Part shown: positions 24,908-34,535 of the stretch, in pieces
How positions within the stretch are numbered: the first letter of the stretch is position 1
How the letters are laid out: the number at the start of each line of letters is the position of its first letter
Origin: Deltaproteobacteria bacterium UBA1386
GTDB lineage: Bacteria; Desulfobacterota; Syntrophorhabdia; Syntrophorhabdales; Syntrophorhabdaceae
Assembly (NCBI GenBank): GCA_002305765.1
Contig: DBQU01000062.1
Span: forward strand, 50,815-114,814
Length of the DNA stretch: 64,000 nt
Direction: 5' to 3'
Position numbers and translations under genes: made by a program
The notes under the pieces: generated by a model
What the model was told of the DNA's origin: nothing
What the model saw: only the letters and a program-made list of their open reading frames with translations
Database searches by the model: none

Positions 24908-26119
24908 ATGTCCGACTTTTACCAGACAGGCGTTGTCCCCACGCTGCACAGACTGGGAAAGGACAATCTCGAGGAGATCGAATCGAGGCTCAGGCGATAC
25001 GCTCAAGACAGGCCCATCGCACTCGTCCTTCCCTCCCTGTACAGCGAGCTTTCCGGCGCTGCACTCGGTGGGATCGTTGAAGAACTGAAAAAGGTTCAGT
25101 ATATCAAGGAGATCGTCGTGACCCTGGGTCCCGCGTCGGACAGCGAGTTTCAGAACGCCCGGCGTTTCTTCTCCGCCCTCCCCCAGAAGGTGTGCGTCAT
25201 ATGGAACAATGGAAAGAGGATGAAGAAACTGTACCGGGCCATCGAGGCGGAAGACCTTCCCACGGGCCTCGAAGGCAAGGGCCGCTCCGTGTGGATGGCT
25301 TACGGCTACGTTTTGGCGCGGAGGGAGTTCAACGCCATTGCCCTGCACGATTGCGACATCCTCACCTATTCGCGCGACATGCTCGCGAGGCTCTGCTATC
25401 CCGTCACGAACCCCAGCCTCGACTACGATTTCTGCAAGGGCTTCTATACGAGAGTCACGGACAAGATGCACGGGAGGGTCACCCGGCTCCTCGTGACCCC
25501 CCTCATACGCGCCCTTGTCAAGATCATCGGATTTCACCCTCTCCTGGTCTTCTTCGACAGTTTCCGCTATATCCTGGCGGGCGAGTTCTCCATGGACGTG
25601 AACCTCGCCCGCATCAACAAGATTCCCGGCGACTGGGGCCTTGAGGTGGGAACACTCGCGGAGGTCTACAAAAATACCTCCATAAACCGCGTCTGCCAGG
25701 TCGACATCGCCGAGAACTACGAACACAAGCACCAGGAGCTTTCCCCCGAGGACGCCTCGAAAGGCCTCAACAAGATGTGCGTGGATATCTGCAAGTCCAT
25801 ATTCCGGACCCTGACCTCCGAGGGAATAGTCTTTTCCGACGGTTTTTTCAAGACACTCTTTGCCACCTATGCACGCACCGCACAGGACCACCTGAAGAGG
25901 TACGAGGATGACGCCTCCATCAACGGCCTGCGTTTCGACCGTCACGAGGAAAGTCTCTCCGTGGAAACCTTCACGAAAGGCATCAAGACTGCCGCTGAGG
26001 TGATCATGAAAGACCCCCTGGGAGTTCCCCTCATCTCGAGCTGGGACAGGGTGACGGCGGCATTGCCCGACATACTCGACAGGATACGGGAGGCGGTCGA
26101 GGAGGATAACCGGTCCTGA
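24908..26119 (+). CDS. gpgS: GT81-type glycosyltransferase, probable glucosyl-3-phosphoglycerate synthase
   Basis: The ~403-residue protein has a GT-A fold: RPIALVLPSLYSE as the first strand, GKGRSVWMAYGYVLA, the DxD-like ALHDCDILTYSRDML, then MHGRVTRLLVTPLIRAL, FRYILAGEFSMD and DWGLEVGTLAEVY. These last segments line up with mycobacterial-type GpgS. The reaction joins glucose (or mannose) from an NDP-sugar to 3-phosphoglycerate. The divergent phosphatase gene supports this. AGGAGGTGAGC precedes ATG 24908; a second ATG lies at 24902 inside that sequence. Confidence 0.78.
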   Translation: MSDFYQTGVVPTLHRLGKDNLEEIESRLRRYAQDRPIALVLPSLYSELSGAALGGIVEELKKVQYIKEIVVTLGPASDSEFQNARRFFSALPQKVCVIWNNGKRMKKLYRAIEAEDLPTGLEGKGRSVWMAYGYVLARREFNAIALHDCDILTYSRDMLARLCYPVTNPSLDYDFCKGFYTRVTDKMHGRVTRLLVTPLIRALVKIIGFHPLLVFFDSFRYILAGEFSMDVNLARINKIPGDWGLEVGTLAEVYKNTSINRVCQVDIAENYEHKHQELSPEDASKGLNKMCVDICKSIFRTLTSEGIVFSDGFFKTLFATYARTAQDHLKRYEDDASINGLRFDRHEESLSVETFTKGIKTAAEVIMKDPLGVPLISSWDRVTAALPDILDRIREAVEEDNRS

Positions 26120-26159
26120 AGAACGCGAGGCCGGCCGGGAAGGGGCCGAGGGAGGCAAG

Positions 26160-26420
26160 ATGCGTTTTCTCATACTTATCGCCTGCATCGTCATTGTCGT
26201 GGCCATTTTCTCCACCCAGAACTCGCAGCCGGTCTCCGTCTCCTTCTTCGTCTGGAACTTCCAGGCCTCTCTGGCCATCGTGGTCTTTCTCTCGGTCATA
26301 TGCGGCCTGGTCCTCGGTGTGCTGGCGTCATTCTTCCTGGGGCTGACCAGGAAACGAAAAGCGGCGGCCGGGAAGGGGCCCGGAACAACCCCGGCGGAAC
26401 CGGACGGGACCGGGTCGTGA
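26160..26420 (+). CDS. LapA-like small membrane protein (DUF1049)
   Basis: The 86-residue protein has two membrane helices (residues ~1-20 and ~38-60) joined by FSTQNSQPVSVSFFVWNFQ, the hallmark of the LapA domain, and a basic C-terminal tail (LTRKRKAAAGK). In E. coli LapA helps set LPS levels. AGGCAAG before the ATG is a modest ribosome site. Its presence between solute-synthesis genes suggests envelope or membrane-stress adaptation. Confidence 0.8.
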   Translation: MRFLILIACIVIVVAIFSTQNSQPVSVSFFVWNFQASLAIVVFLSVICGLVLGVLASFFLGLTRKRKAAAGKGPGTTPAEPDGTGS

Positions 26421-26462
26421 TCGCGGGTCTCCGGGACCGCGCTCATCGGTGAGGTGAAACGT

Positions 26463-27149
26463 ATGGAAGGACACGAAGAATTGGAGCGCCCTTTTGACTT
26501 CAGGCAGTGCATAAGCATAATAAAGTCAACGGGCGAGAAGGCGGCGGACCTCAAGGAATTGCGGGAGGTGATCGCCAGGGTAAGCGATGATTCCATATTC
26601 CATCACACGTACCAGTATTTCCTGAAGGAGCACATCCTGGAGTACACCAACGATCTCGCACATTGGGCCGGGGAAAGCCTCGAGGAGAGGGCGCTGGCGG
26701 AGCAGCTGTCGAACATCGACCCTTATTCCTTTGGGTCCATCGCGGACCTTCGCGAAGCCCTCGTGGGGGTGATCGATTCCTACCTGGAAAGGTTCCCCGA
26801 GCCTCGCTATGCCCTTCCAGGAGACGAGTTCTTCTTCAACGAGACGGTCACCTTCGTCTTCCCCGTCGGGGTCTACGCGAAAAACCTGGCCGAATTCCTT
26901 CTTGCCCTGAGATTCGTTGACAGCGGCAGCATCTACTACCATTTTTACGAGGCGCGCATGCGCGTTCCCGCCGGCACCGATGATTTCTCCCGGTGGGTCG
27001 ATGAGGCGCTGGGAAAGAGGGAGTTGGCGGAAAAGATCAGGGCCATCGACCCTTTCATGCACAATACAGAGGAGATACGGGCCTACATCGCCGGGATCGT
27101 CATGGAGGAAGTGAGCAGGGACATGGAAAAGACGGGGGTCCTGCCATGA
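26463..27149 (+). CDS. DUF5752-like protein with internal duplication
   Basis: The 228-residue protein is two copies of one ~100-residue module. Each has a hydrophobic SIFHHTYQYFLKEH or SIYYHFYEARMRVP helix, then a W-containing segment followed by ERALAEQLSNIDPY or KRELAEKIRAIDPF, and a closing LR or IR helix. It resembles the DUF5752 family, which I recall from sugar-metabolism neighbourhoods; function is unknown. ATG 26463 has GGTGAGG upstream, although a GTG at 26454 is in frame. Its stop overlaps the treT start (ATGA). Confidence 0.7.
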   Translation: MEGHEELERPFDFRQCISIIKSTGEKAADLKELREVIARVSDDSIFHHTYQYFLKEHILEYTNDLAHWAGESLEERALAEQLSNIDPYSFGSIADLREALVGVIDSYLERFPEPRYALPGDEFFFNETVTFVFPVGVYAKNLAEFLLALRFVDSGSIYYHFYEARMRVPAGTDDFSRWVDEALGKRELAEKIRAIDPFMHNTEEIRAYIAGIVMEEVSRDMEKTGVLP

Positions 27150-28357
27150 TAGGATCGTACGGCGGCATCTCTCCCCGGGGCGACCTCCTGCTTCTTCGAA
27201 AGTTGGCCGACCATCTGGCGGGAAAGACTTTCCTCCACATCAATTCGACCCGTGAGGGCGGGGGAGTGGCGGAGATACTCCAGAGGATGATCCCCATCAT
27301 GTCAAGCCTCGGGGTCAACGCGCGGTGGGACGTCATAACAGGCGACCAAAGGTTCTTCGACATGACGAAGAAGGTGCACAACGCCCTCCAGGGATACACG
27401 GAAACCATCGATGACCGGATGTGGGAGCATCATTTCGAGATCAATGAGGCAAACGCCTCCCACATGAACCTCGACGCAGACGCGGTGCTGATACATGACC
27501 CCCAGCCCCTTCCTCTGGTCACCTTCAGGAAGGAAGGCGTCTGGATCTGGCGGTGCCACATAGACGTCTCCAACCCCCAGAGAGATGTGTTCGAAAAGAT
27601 AGGGAAGTACGCCACGAAGTTCGACGCGGCCATCTACTCCGTTGCCCGATTTGCGGGCGCCATGGGCATCAACGAGTTCATCATACCCCCGTCGATCGAC
27701 CCCCTGTCCGAGAAGAACAGGCAGCTCAGCGACGACGAGATCAACGAGACAGCTCAGAAGCTCGGCATCCCCCGGGACCGACCGGTCATCCTCCAGGTAT
27801 CCCGTTTCGACAGGTTCAAGGACCCCACCGGCGTCATCATGGCCTACCGCATGGTCAAGAAGTATAACGACTGCGTCCTCGTGCTGGCAGGCAGCCCGGC
27901 AACGGACGACCCCGAAGGAGCGGGGGTGCTGGAGGAGGTCCGGCGGTTCGCTTCGGACGATCCTGACATCCACATCCTCCTTCTCCCACCCTTCAGCGAC
28001 AGGGACATCAACGCACTGCAGACCATCGCCAGCGTCATCCTCCAGAAATCGCTCAAAGAGGGTTTCGGCCTCACCGTCGCTGAAGGCATGTGGAAAGGCA
28101 AGCCCGTCATCGGAGGCGCGGCAGGAGGCATACCCCTGCAGATAGTTCACGGCGTGACGGGCTTTCTCGTTCATTCCATCGAGGGGTGCGCCTTCAGGAT
28201 ACGCCAGCTCCTCAACAACACGGAGATGGCCGCCAGCATGGGTGAACAGGCCCGCGAGTTCGTCCGCCAGAACTTCCTTATCACGAGACAGGTGCGGGAT
28301 TACCTGGCGGTGTGGTACACGCTCCTCACGAACAAGAAGAGCCTCGTGGAACTGTAG
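27146..28357 (+). CDS. treT: Trehalose glycosyltransferring synthase TreT (GT4)
   Basis: The 403-residue GT4 enzyme resembles archaeal and Thermotogales TreT, which joins an NDP-glucose to glucose to give trehalose directly. Visible elements are the N-terminal HINSTREGGGVAEILQRMIP acceptor loop, RCHIDVSNP, the nucleotide-binding SRFDRFKDP, and the donor-site EGFGLTVAEGMWKGKPVIGG. ADP-glucose from the two GlgC proteins downstream would be a suitable donor. It is translationally coupled to the DUF5752-like gene. Confidence 0.88.
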   Translation: MIGSYGGISPRGDLLLLRKLADHLAGKTFLHINSTREGGGVAEILQRMIPIMSSLGVNARWDVITGDQRFFDMTKKVHNALQGYTETIDDRMWEHHFEINEANASHMNLDADAVLIHDPQPLPLVTFRKEGVWIWRCHIDVSNPQRDVFEKIGKYATKFDAAIYSVARFAGAMGINEFIIPPSIDPLSEKNRQLSDDEINETAQKLGIPRDRPVILQVSRFDRFKDPTGVIMAYRMVKKYNDCVLVLAGSPATDDPEGAGVLEEVRRFASDDPDIHILLLPPFSDRDINALQTIASVILQKSLKEGFGLTVAEGMWKGKPVIGGAAGGIPLQIVHGVTGFLVHSIEGCAFRIRQLLNNTEMAASMGEQAREFVRQNFLITRQVRDYLAVWYTLLTNKKSLVEL

Positions 28358-28406
28358 GGACGGGCCGCGGCTCGCGCCTCACGATCTTCTGCTATACTGG
28401 TGAGAG

Positions 28407-30266
28407 ATGAGAGTATTCGACAAGACGAGCGCGCCGGCGCATCTCGGAGCGGTGCCCTCCGCGGACGGATCGACATCCTTCCGGGTGTGGGCGCCTTTTG
28501 CGCGGACGGTGTCCGTGGACATGCTCCTGGGTCCCGGAGGGAGGCGGGAGCCCCTCACGCCTTCCGGGGGGAACTACTTCGAAGGAAAGGTGGACGGCGT
28601 CGGCGATGGCGACCTTTACCGGTATGTCATCGACGGAAGCTCCACTTTTCCCGATCCCGCATCCCAATCGCAGCCGGAGGGGGTCCACGGCCCCTCGCGG
28701 ATCGTGGACCACGCGTCGTTCCGATGGAGCGACGACGGATGGCGGGGCCGCGCCCTTGAGGAGTACATCATCTACGAGCTCCACGTGGGCACCTTCACGG
28801 AGCAGGGAACCTTCGAGGCCATTGTTGGCTGCCTTGATTATTTCAAGGACGTGGGTATCAATGCCATCGAGCTCATGCCCGTCAGCCAGTTCCCGGGCAG
28901 CCGGAACTGGGGATATGACGGCGCCTTTCCCTTCGCCCCCCACAATACGTACGGAGGGCCCCGGGGGCTCAAGACCCTGGTGAACGCCTGTCACGAACAG
29001 GGCTTCGCTGTCGTTCTCGATGTGGTCTACAACCATCTCGGCCCCGAAGGCAATTACCTGGCAAACTTCGGGCCCTATTTCACGGACCGCCATCGGACGC
29101 CATGGGGCGAGGCCCTCAACTTCGACGGCCCCTTCAGCGACGAGGTGCGCAACTATTTCATTCGAAACGCCCTCGACTGGTTCGTACGGTACCACGTGGA
29201 CGCCCTCAGGCTCGACGCCATACATGGGATATTCGACTTCAGCGCCAGGACCTTCCTGCAGGAGCTCTCGGAGACGGTGGGGTCCGCGCTGTCCGGCAAT
29301 CCCCCCGCCTACCTCATTGCCGAGAGCGATCTCAACGACATCCGGATCATAACACCCCGGGAGAACGGCGGCATCGGCCTCGACGCCCAGTGGAACGACG
29401 ATTTCCATCACGCCCTCCACACCCTTCTCACCGGGGAGAGACAGGGCTATTACCAGGATTTCGGCGATATCGAGAATCTGGCGAAGTCTTTCGCTGAAGG
29501 GTACGTATACACGGGCGAGTTCTCCTCCTACCGCGTAAGAAAACACGGAAGCCCGTCGAAACACAGGCCGGCCACGCAGTTCATCGTCTTCTCTCAGAAT
29601 CACGACCAGGCGGGAAACAGGCCTGGCGGCGACCGCCTCGCCTCCCTCGTGGGTCACGACAGGCTTAAGGTCGCGGCGACAGCCGTCCTGCTGTCGCCGT
29701 ACATCCCTCTTCTTTTCATGGGGGAAGAGTACGGCGAGACCTCTCCCTTCCTGTATTTCGTGGACCACGGTGACGAAAGGCTCATCGAGGCCGTAAGGAC
29801 AGGGAGAACACGCGAATTCGCCTGGTTCCCGTCCATCGGAGAGATACCCGACCCCCAAAGAGAGAAAACATTCCGTCTGTCGAGGATCGACAAGGTCTCC
29901 CGCTTCGAGGAGGCCCGTCGCCCACTCTTCGCATTTTACCGGCACCTGACATCGTTGCGGCGCTCGCTCAGGCCCTGGCAGATGACAGGGGGCCGCCCTC
30001 TCGTCAGATGCTGGCCGGACAAGGGCACCCTCTTTGTCATGATGCCTCTTCCAGGGAATGATGTTTCCCTCTTTTTCAACTTCAGTGAAGAGAACGCGCA
30101 CGTCGCATCGCCGCTCCACGAAGGCTCGTGGGCCGCGGTCTCCGACACCCTTTCGACCCGTTGGGGCGGAAGCGGGGAAATAGCACCGCCCCGCATCTGC
30201 GGGAAGACCGGGACCGTCCTTTCCCTGGGGCCGCTCAACGCCGTCGCGTACAGGAGAGAGGGATGA
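28407..30266 (+). CDS. treZ: Malto-oligosyltrehalose trehalohydrolase TreZ
   Basis: The 619-residue GH13 enzyme releases trehalose from maltooligosyl-trehalose. An N-terminal CBM48/E-set domain (STSFRVWAPFARTVSVDML) precedes the barrel. Catalytic residues sit in DALRLDAIHGI (Asp nucleophile), IAESDLND (Glu acid) and SQNHDQAGNR (Asp), and the GEEYGETSPFLYF segment is typical of TreZ. TATACT lies eight bases before the ATG, so an internal promoter is possible. It acts with TreY encoded 22 bases downstream. Confidence 0.93.
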   Translation: MRVFDKTSAPAHLGAVPSADGSTSFRVWAPFARTVSVDMLLGPGGRREPLTPSGGNYFEGKVDGVGDGDLYRYVIDGSSTFPDPASQSQPEGVHGPSRIVDHASFRWSDDGWRGRALEEYIIYELHVGTFTEQGTFEAIVGCLDYFKDVGINAIELMPVSQFPGSRNWGYDGAFPFAPHNTYGGPRGLKTLVNACHEQGFAVVLDVVYNHLGPEGNYLANFGPYFTDRHRTPWGEALNFDGPFSDEVRNYFIRNALDWFVRYHVDALRLDAIHGIFDFSARTFLQELSETVGSALSGNPPAYLIAESDLNDIRIITPRENGGIGLDAQWNDDFHHALHTLLTGERQGYYQDFGDIENLAKSFAEGYVYTGEFSSYRVRKHGSPSKHRPATQFIVFSQNHDQAGNRPGGDRLASLVGHDRLKVAATAVLLSPYIPLLFMGEEYGETSPFLYFVDHGDERLIEAVRTGRTREFAWFPSIGEIPDPQREKTFRLSRIDKVSRFEEARRPLFAFYRHLTSLRRSLRPWQMTGGRPLVRCWPDKGTLFVMMPLPGNDVSLFFNFSEENAHVASPLHEGSWAAVSDTLSTRWGGSGEIAPPRICGKTGTVLSLGPLNAVAYRREG

Positions 30267-30288
30267 TGGGGCATGAGGTGAGCTAGCC

Positions 30289-33279
30289 ATGGAAAGGCCC
30301 GTCTTTCGAAACCTCCGGATACCTCTTGCGACCTACCGGGTCCAGTTCAACCGGGATTTCCGGTTCACCGACGCGGTGAAGGTGATCCCCTACCTCAGGG
30401 AACTGGGTATCACCGACCTCTATGCATCCCCCTATTTTGCTGCCCGTCCCGGGAGCCTTCACGGATACGATATCACGGATCCCACCAGGATCAACCCGGA
30501 GATCGGCACCCGGGAAGATTACGATATCTTCGTGACGACCCTGCGGGAGCACGATATGGGACAGATCCTCGACATCGTTCCCAATCACATGTGCATCGAC
30601 GGAGAGAACCGGTACTGGATGGATCTTCTGGAGAACGGACCGTCCTCCCCGTACAGCGGCTTCTTCGACATCGACTGGGACCCGGTCAAGGAGGAGCTGC
30701 ATGGCAAGATCCTCCTGCCCTTTCTTGGCGACCAGTACGGCGTCGTTCTGGAGGACAGGCAGATACGGCTGGAATACAGGGACGGCTCATTCTTCGTCCT
30801 CCTCTACGAGATCAGGCTGCCTCTTCTTCCGGAGACGTACAGCGACATCCTCTCCTTCGGGATCGATCACCTCGGGGAGAGGATCGGCGAAACGGCCGGT
30901 TACGAAGAACTGCTCAGCATAATCACGTCGGCAGGAAAACTGCCTTCGTACGTCGAAACGGACCCGGAAAGGGCAGCCGAGCGGACCCGCGAGAAAGAGA
31001 TCGTGAAGAAACGGCTGAACGGTCTCTATCGAAGCGATGGGGACATACGGGCCTTCGTGGACAGGAACATCGCGGTCTTCAATGGCAACGAGGGTGACCC
31101 GAAGAGCTTCGACCTTCTTGACGGTTTGCTCTCGCGGCAGATCTACCGGCTGTCCCACTGGCAGGTGGCGACGGAAGAGATCAACTACCGGAGGTTCTTC
31201 GACATCAACAGCCTAGCCGCCATCAGGGTCGAGGACCCGACGGTCTTTGATGAGACGCACCGCTTTGTTTTCGAACTCATCGAGGGCGGGTGTGTCACGG
31301 GCCTGAGGGTGGACCACCCCGATGGCCTCTATGACCCCTCCGAGTATTTCGACCGCCTCCAGCGGCGCTGCTTTGCGATAGCCATGAGATCGCACCTCGA
31401 GGAGGTCAGGGAGAACGTCGATCTCCCCTACGGCAGGTCTTATATAGAACCCGCCATCTCGGAACGCTACGACGAGGCGTTGAGGACACATCGATACTTC
31501 AAGCCCTTTTACATCGTTGCAGAGAAGATACTCGGGAAGGGTGAGATCATGCCGGAGGAGTGGCCTCTATTCAGCACCACGGGATACGTGTTCCTGAACT
31601 CCTTAAACGGGCTCTTCGTCGACGGACGGAACGCGAAGGCCTTCGACACGCTTTACAGGCGGTTCACGGGAATGCAGACCGATTTCCAGGACGTGCTCTA
31701 CGAGAACAAGAAGCTCGTCATGGAAGTCGCCATGTCGAGCGAGGTCAATACCCTGGGGCGCAGCCTGAACAGGATCACCGAGATGGACCGGCAAACGCGC
31801 GATTTCACTCTCAACAGCCTCATCAAGGTCATCATCGAGGTCATAGCCTGCTTCCCGGTCTACAGAACCTACATAAACGGCCCCGACGTGAAGGAAAGGG
31901 ACCGTCATTACATCGAACTCGCCCTGTCCCGGGCCATCAGGAAAAATCCCGCCCTCAACGAGTCGATCTTTCTCTTCATGAAACGTGTCCTGCTCCTGGA
32001 ATTCTCCGCCGATATGGATGAAGAGATGCGCGGGACGTGGCTCAATTTCGCGATGAAGTTCCAGCAGACGACCGGCCCTGTCATGGCAAAGGGTGTGGAG
32101 GACACAGCCTTCTATGTGTACAACCGGCTCGTGTCCCTCAACGAGGTCGGGGGCAGCCCGGACAGGTTCGGCACCTCGCCGGACACCTTTCACGGGCAGA
32201 ATATCGAGCGCATCAAGAACTGGCCCTACGCCCTCATCACCTCCTCCACCCATGACACGAAGCGTAGCGAGGATGTGCGCGCAAGGATAAACGTGCTTTC
32301 CGAGATCCCCGGGGAATGGAGGGAGCATGTCGTCCTGTGGGCAAAGGTGAACCGGAAACGAAAGATGCTCGTCAACAACAGGAAGGTGCCTGACAGTAAC
32401 GAGGAGTACCTTCTCTACCAGACGCTCGTCGGCAGTTGGCCTTTCGGCACGGTGAGCGACGATGAGTACGAGTCATACAAGGGACGGATCAAGGCGTACA
32501 TGGCCAAGGCGGCAAAGGAAGCAAAGGTGAACACCAGCTGGATAAACCCTGACAGGATGTATGAGGAGGCGATGACGCTCTTTGTGGATTCCATCCTCGA
32601 CAGAAGGAGGGACAACCCCTTTCTCGCTGACTTCGTCCCCTTTCAGCAGCGCGTGTCCCTCTTCGGCATGTACAATTCCGCGGCACAGACGCTTCTCAAG
32701 ATATGTTCTCCCGGCGTACCCGACTTCTACCAGGGCACGGAGGTCTGGAACCTCAGCCTCGTCGACCCCGACAACAGGATGCCCGTCGACCACGGGCTTC
32801 GCATGCGCATGCTCGACGAGATGAAGGAACAGCTCTCCCGGCGCGACACCGCCGCATACGCGAAAGATTTGACAAGTTCCATGGAAGACGGCAGAATAAA
32901 GCTGTACATAACGTATAAGGCGCTCGGTCTTCGCCGGAAGATGAGAGAGGTCTTTGAGAAGGGTGAATACATTCCGCTGGAAGCGGCAGGAACCCGGTCG
33001 GAACACGTCATAGCCTTCGCGCGTCGTTTCCTCAATACGATGATCATAGTGGTCGTTCCGAGGTTCGTGGCGAAGGTGCTGTCTTCGCCGGGCATGACCT
33101 TCGAGGACATGTGGGAGGATACGATGGTGATCGTTCCCGAAAGCTCGGAAGGAGCGACCTTCAGAAACGTCCTCACCGGCGAAGAACTGGCGCGAACCCG
33201 CCGGCAGGGGTTATCGGGACTTGCGTGTTCCGGGCTTTTCAGGAATCTTCCTGTCGCGCTTCTCGAAACCGGTCGTTGA
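30289..33279 (+). CDS. treY: Malto-oligosyltrehalose synthase TreY
   Basis: At 996 residues this is a full-length TreY, a GH13 intramolecular transglucosylase that turns the reducing end of a maltodextrin into a trehalosyl unit. LATYRVQFNRDFRFTDA opens the barrel; ILDIVPNHMCIDGENRYWMD, the Asp of GLRVDHPDGLYDP, the Glu of IVAEKILGKGE and SSTHDTKRSEDVRAR are conserved active-site regions. PGVPDFYQGTEVWNLSLVDPDNR is the C-terminal marker. It needs maltodextrin or glycogen, yet no glycogen synthase is in the window. Confidence 0.95.
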   Translation: MERPVFRNLRIPLATYRVQFNRDFRFTDAVKVIPYLRELGITDLYASPYFAARPGSLHGYDITDPTRINPEIGTREDYDIFVTTLREHDMGQILDIVPNHMCIDGENRYWMDLLENGPSSPYSGFFDIDWDPVKEELHGKILLPFLGDQYGVVLEDRQIRLEYRDGSFFVLLYEIRLPLLPETYSDILSFGIDHLGERIGETAGYEELLSIITSAGKLPSYVETDPERAAERTREKEIVKKRLNGLYRSDGDIRAFVDRNIAVFNGNEGDPKSFDLLDGLLSRQIYRLSHWQVATEEINYRRFFDINSLAAIRVEDPTVFDETHRFVFELIEGGCVTGLRVDHPDGLYDPSEYFDRLQRRCFAIAMRSHLEEVRENVDLPYGRSYIEPAISERYDEALRTHRYFKPFYIVAEKILGKGEIMPEEWPLFSTTGYVFLNSLNGLFVDGRNAKAFDTLYRRFTGMQTDFQDVLYENKKLVMEVAMSSEVNTLGRSLNRITEMDRQTRDFTLNSLIKVIIEVIACFPVYRTYINGPDVKERDRHYIELALSRAIRKNPALNESIFLFMKRVLLLEFSADMDEEMRGTWLNFAMKFQQTTGPVMAKGVEDTAFYVYNRLVSLNEVGGSPDRFGTSPDTFHGQNIERIKNWPYALITSSTHDTKRSEDVRARINVLSEIPGEWREHVVLWAKVNRKRKMLVNNRKVPDSNEEYLLYQTLVGSWPFGTVSDDEYESYKGRIKAYMAKAAKEAKVNTSWINPDRMYEEAMTLFVDSILDRRRDNPFLADFVPFQQRVSLFGMYNSAAQTLLKICSPGVPDFYQGTEVWNLSLVDPDNRMPVDHGLRMRMLDEMKEQLSRRDTAAYAKDLTSSMEDGRIKLYITYKALGLRRKMREVFEKGEYIPLEAAGTRSEHVIAFARRFLNTMIIVVVPRFVAKVLSSPGMTFEDMWEDTMVIVPESSEGATFRNVLTGEELARTRRQGLSGLACSGLFRNLPVALLETGR

Positions 33280-33302
33280 TCGACCGGGAAAGGAGTCGTC
33301 TC

Positions 33303-34535
33303 ATGGCACAGGTGCTCGCAATGATCCTCGCGGGAGGCAGGGTGGGCGAACTCGACGTGCTCACCTTCTACCGGCCCAAATCCGTCCTGCCTTACGGCGG
33401 GCTGTATCGCGTCATCGATTTCCCGATGAGCAACCTCATGCATTCCGACATCGAGAACGTGGGTATCCTGTCGCAGTACAGGCCCTTCGAATTGATCAGC
33501 CACATAGCGAACGGCGAACCCTGGGACATGACGGGAAGGCACCGCAGGGCGGTGATACTCCCGCCCTTTCAGGGCCGGGACGCCTCCGACTGGTACAAGG
33601 GAACGGCCGACGCCGTGTACCAGAACATCGACTTCATACGGATGAACGACCCCGGGATCGTCGTGGTCCTTTCCGGAGATCACATCTACCGAATGGACTA
33701 TCGCAAGCTCATAGAGTTCCACCTGGAGAAGAACGCGGACCTGACGGTCGCCTTCACGAAGGTCGTCCCCGAAGCCTCGTCCCGTTTCGGCCTTGCCTTC
33801 ATAGAGGACGAGGACCCCCGGGGAGGAAGGGTCACTCAATACAGGGAGAAACCGAGAAACTCGAAACTGGAATGGGCGTCCCTTACCATTTACGTCTTCC
33901 GGACGGAACTGCTTGTCGCCGCCCTCGAGGAGAATGCCGCACACTCCTCCCATGAGTTCGGTAAGGACATAATCCCCATGCTCATGGAAAACCACCGCGT
34001 TTACGGCTACAAGCACAGCGGTTACTGGGGGTACACCAGGACGATAGGCGAATACTACCGGACGAGCATGGATGTCCTGGGGGACAAACCCAGGCTGGAC
34101 ATACGCTCCTGGCAGCTCAGGACCAACATGGCGGATAGAAGCATCAGGGACCGGCAACCGGCCTTCGTCGGTCCTTCGGCCAGCGTCGAGGACGCCTTCT
34201 TCCATTGCGGTTGCGTCATCAAGGGCCGCGTGGCCCGCTCCATTCTCTTTCCAGGCGTGACCGTCGAGGAGGGAGCGGTCGTCGAGGATTCCATTCTCTT
34301 CTTCGATTCAGCCGTCCGCGGGGGGGCGCATGTCAAGCGCACCATAGCGGATACCGGCTGCGTAATATCCGAACGGGCCGATGTCGGAGGCGCGGGCGAC
34401 GACCTTGCCGTCATCGGTATGGGAACGGTCATTCCCGAAGGGGTCCGCATACGGGGCGGTGCCACGGTCCATCCCAAGCTCAAGGCCGACGCGTTCTCGA
34501 AGAAGGAGTATCTCAGCGGGGAGGTGGTCCAATGA
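33303..34535 (+). CDS. glgC: GlgC-type ADP-glucose pyrophosphorylase, divergent paralogue
   Basis: The 410-residue protein has the nucleotidyltransferase domain and a C-terminal left-handed beta-helix of the GlgC family (LYRVIDFPMSNLMHSDI, SDWYKGTADAVYQNIDF, LSGDHIYRMDYRKL). The nucleotide loop reads LAGGRVGELDVLTFYRPKS where canonical enzymes have GxGxRLxxLT, so the conserved Arg is Glu here. It may be a regulatory or altered-specificity partner of the next gene, similar to GlgC/GlgD or plant large/small subunits. AAAGGAG precedes ATG 33303. Its stop overlaps the next start. Confidence 0.85.
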   Translation: MAQVLAMILAGGRVGELDVLTFYRPKSVLPYGGLYRVIDFPMSNLMHSDIENVGILSQYRPFELISHIANGEPWDMTGRHRRAVILPPFQGRDASDWYKGTADAVYQNIDFIRMNDPGIVVVLSGDHIYRMDYRKLIEFHLEKNADLTVAFTKVVPEASSRFGLAFIEDEDPRGGRVTQYREKPRNSKLEWASLTIYVFRTELLVAALEENAAHSSHEFGKDIIPMLMENHRVYGYKHSGYWGYTRTIGEYYRTSMDVLGDKPRLDIRSWQLRTNMADRSIRDRQPAFVGPSASVEDAFFHCGCVIKGRVARSILFPGVTVEEGAVVEDSILFFDSAVRGGAHVKRTIADTGCVISERADVGGAGDDLAVIGMGTVIPEGVRIRGGATVHPKLKADAFSKKEYLSGEVVQ

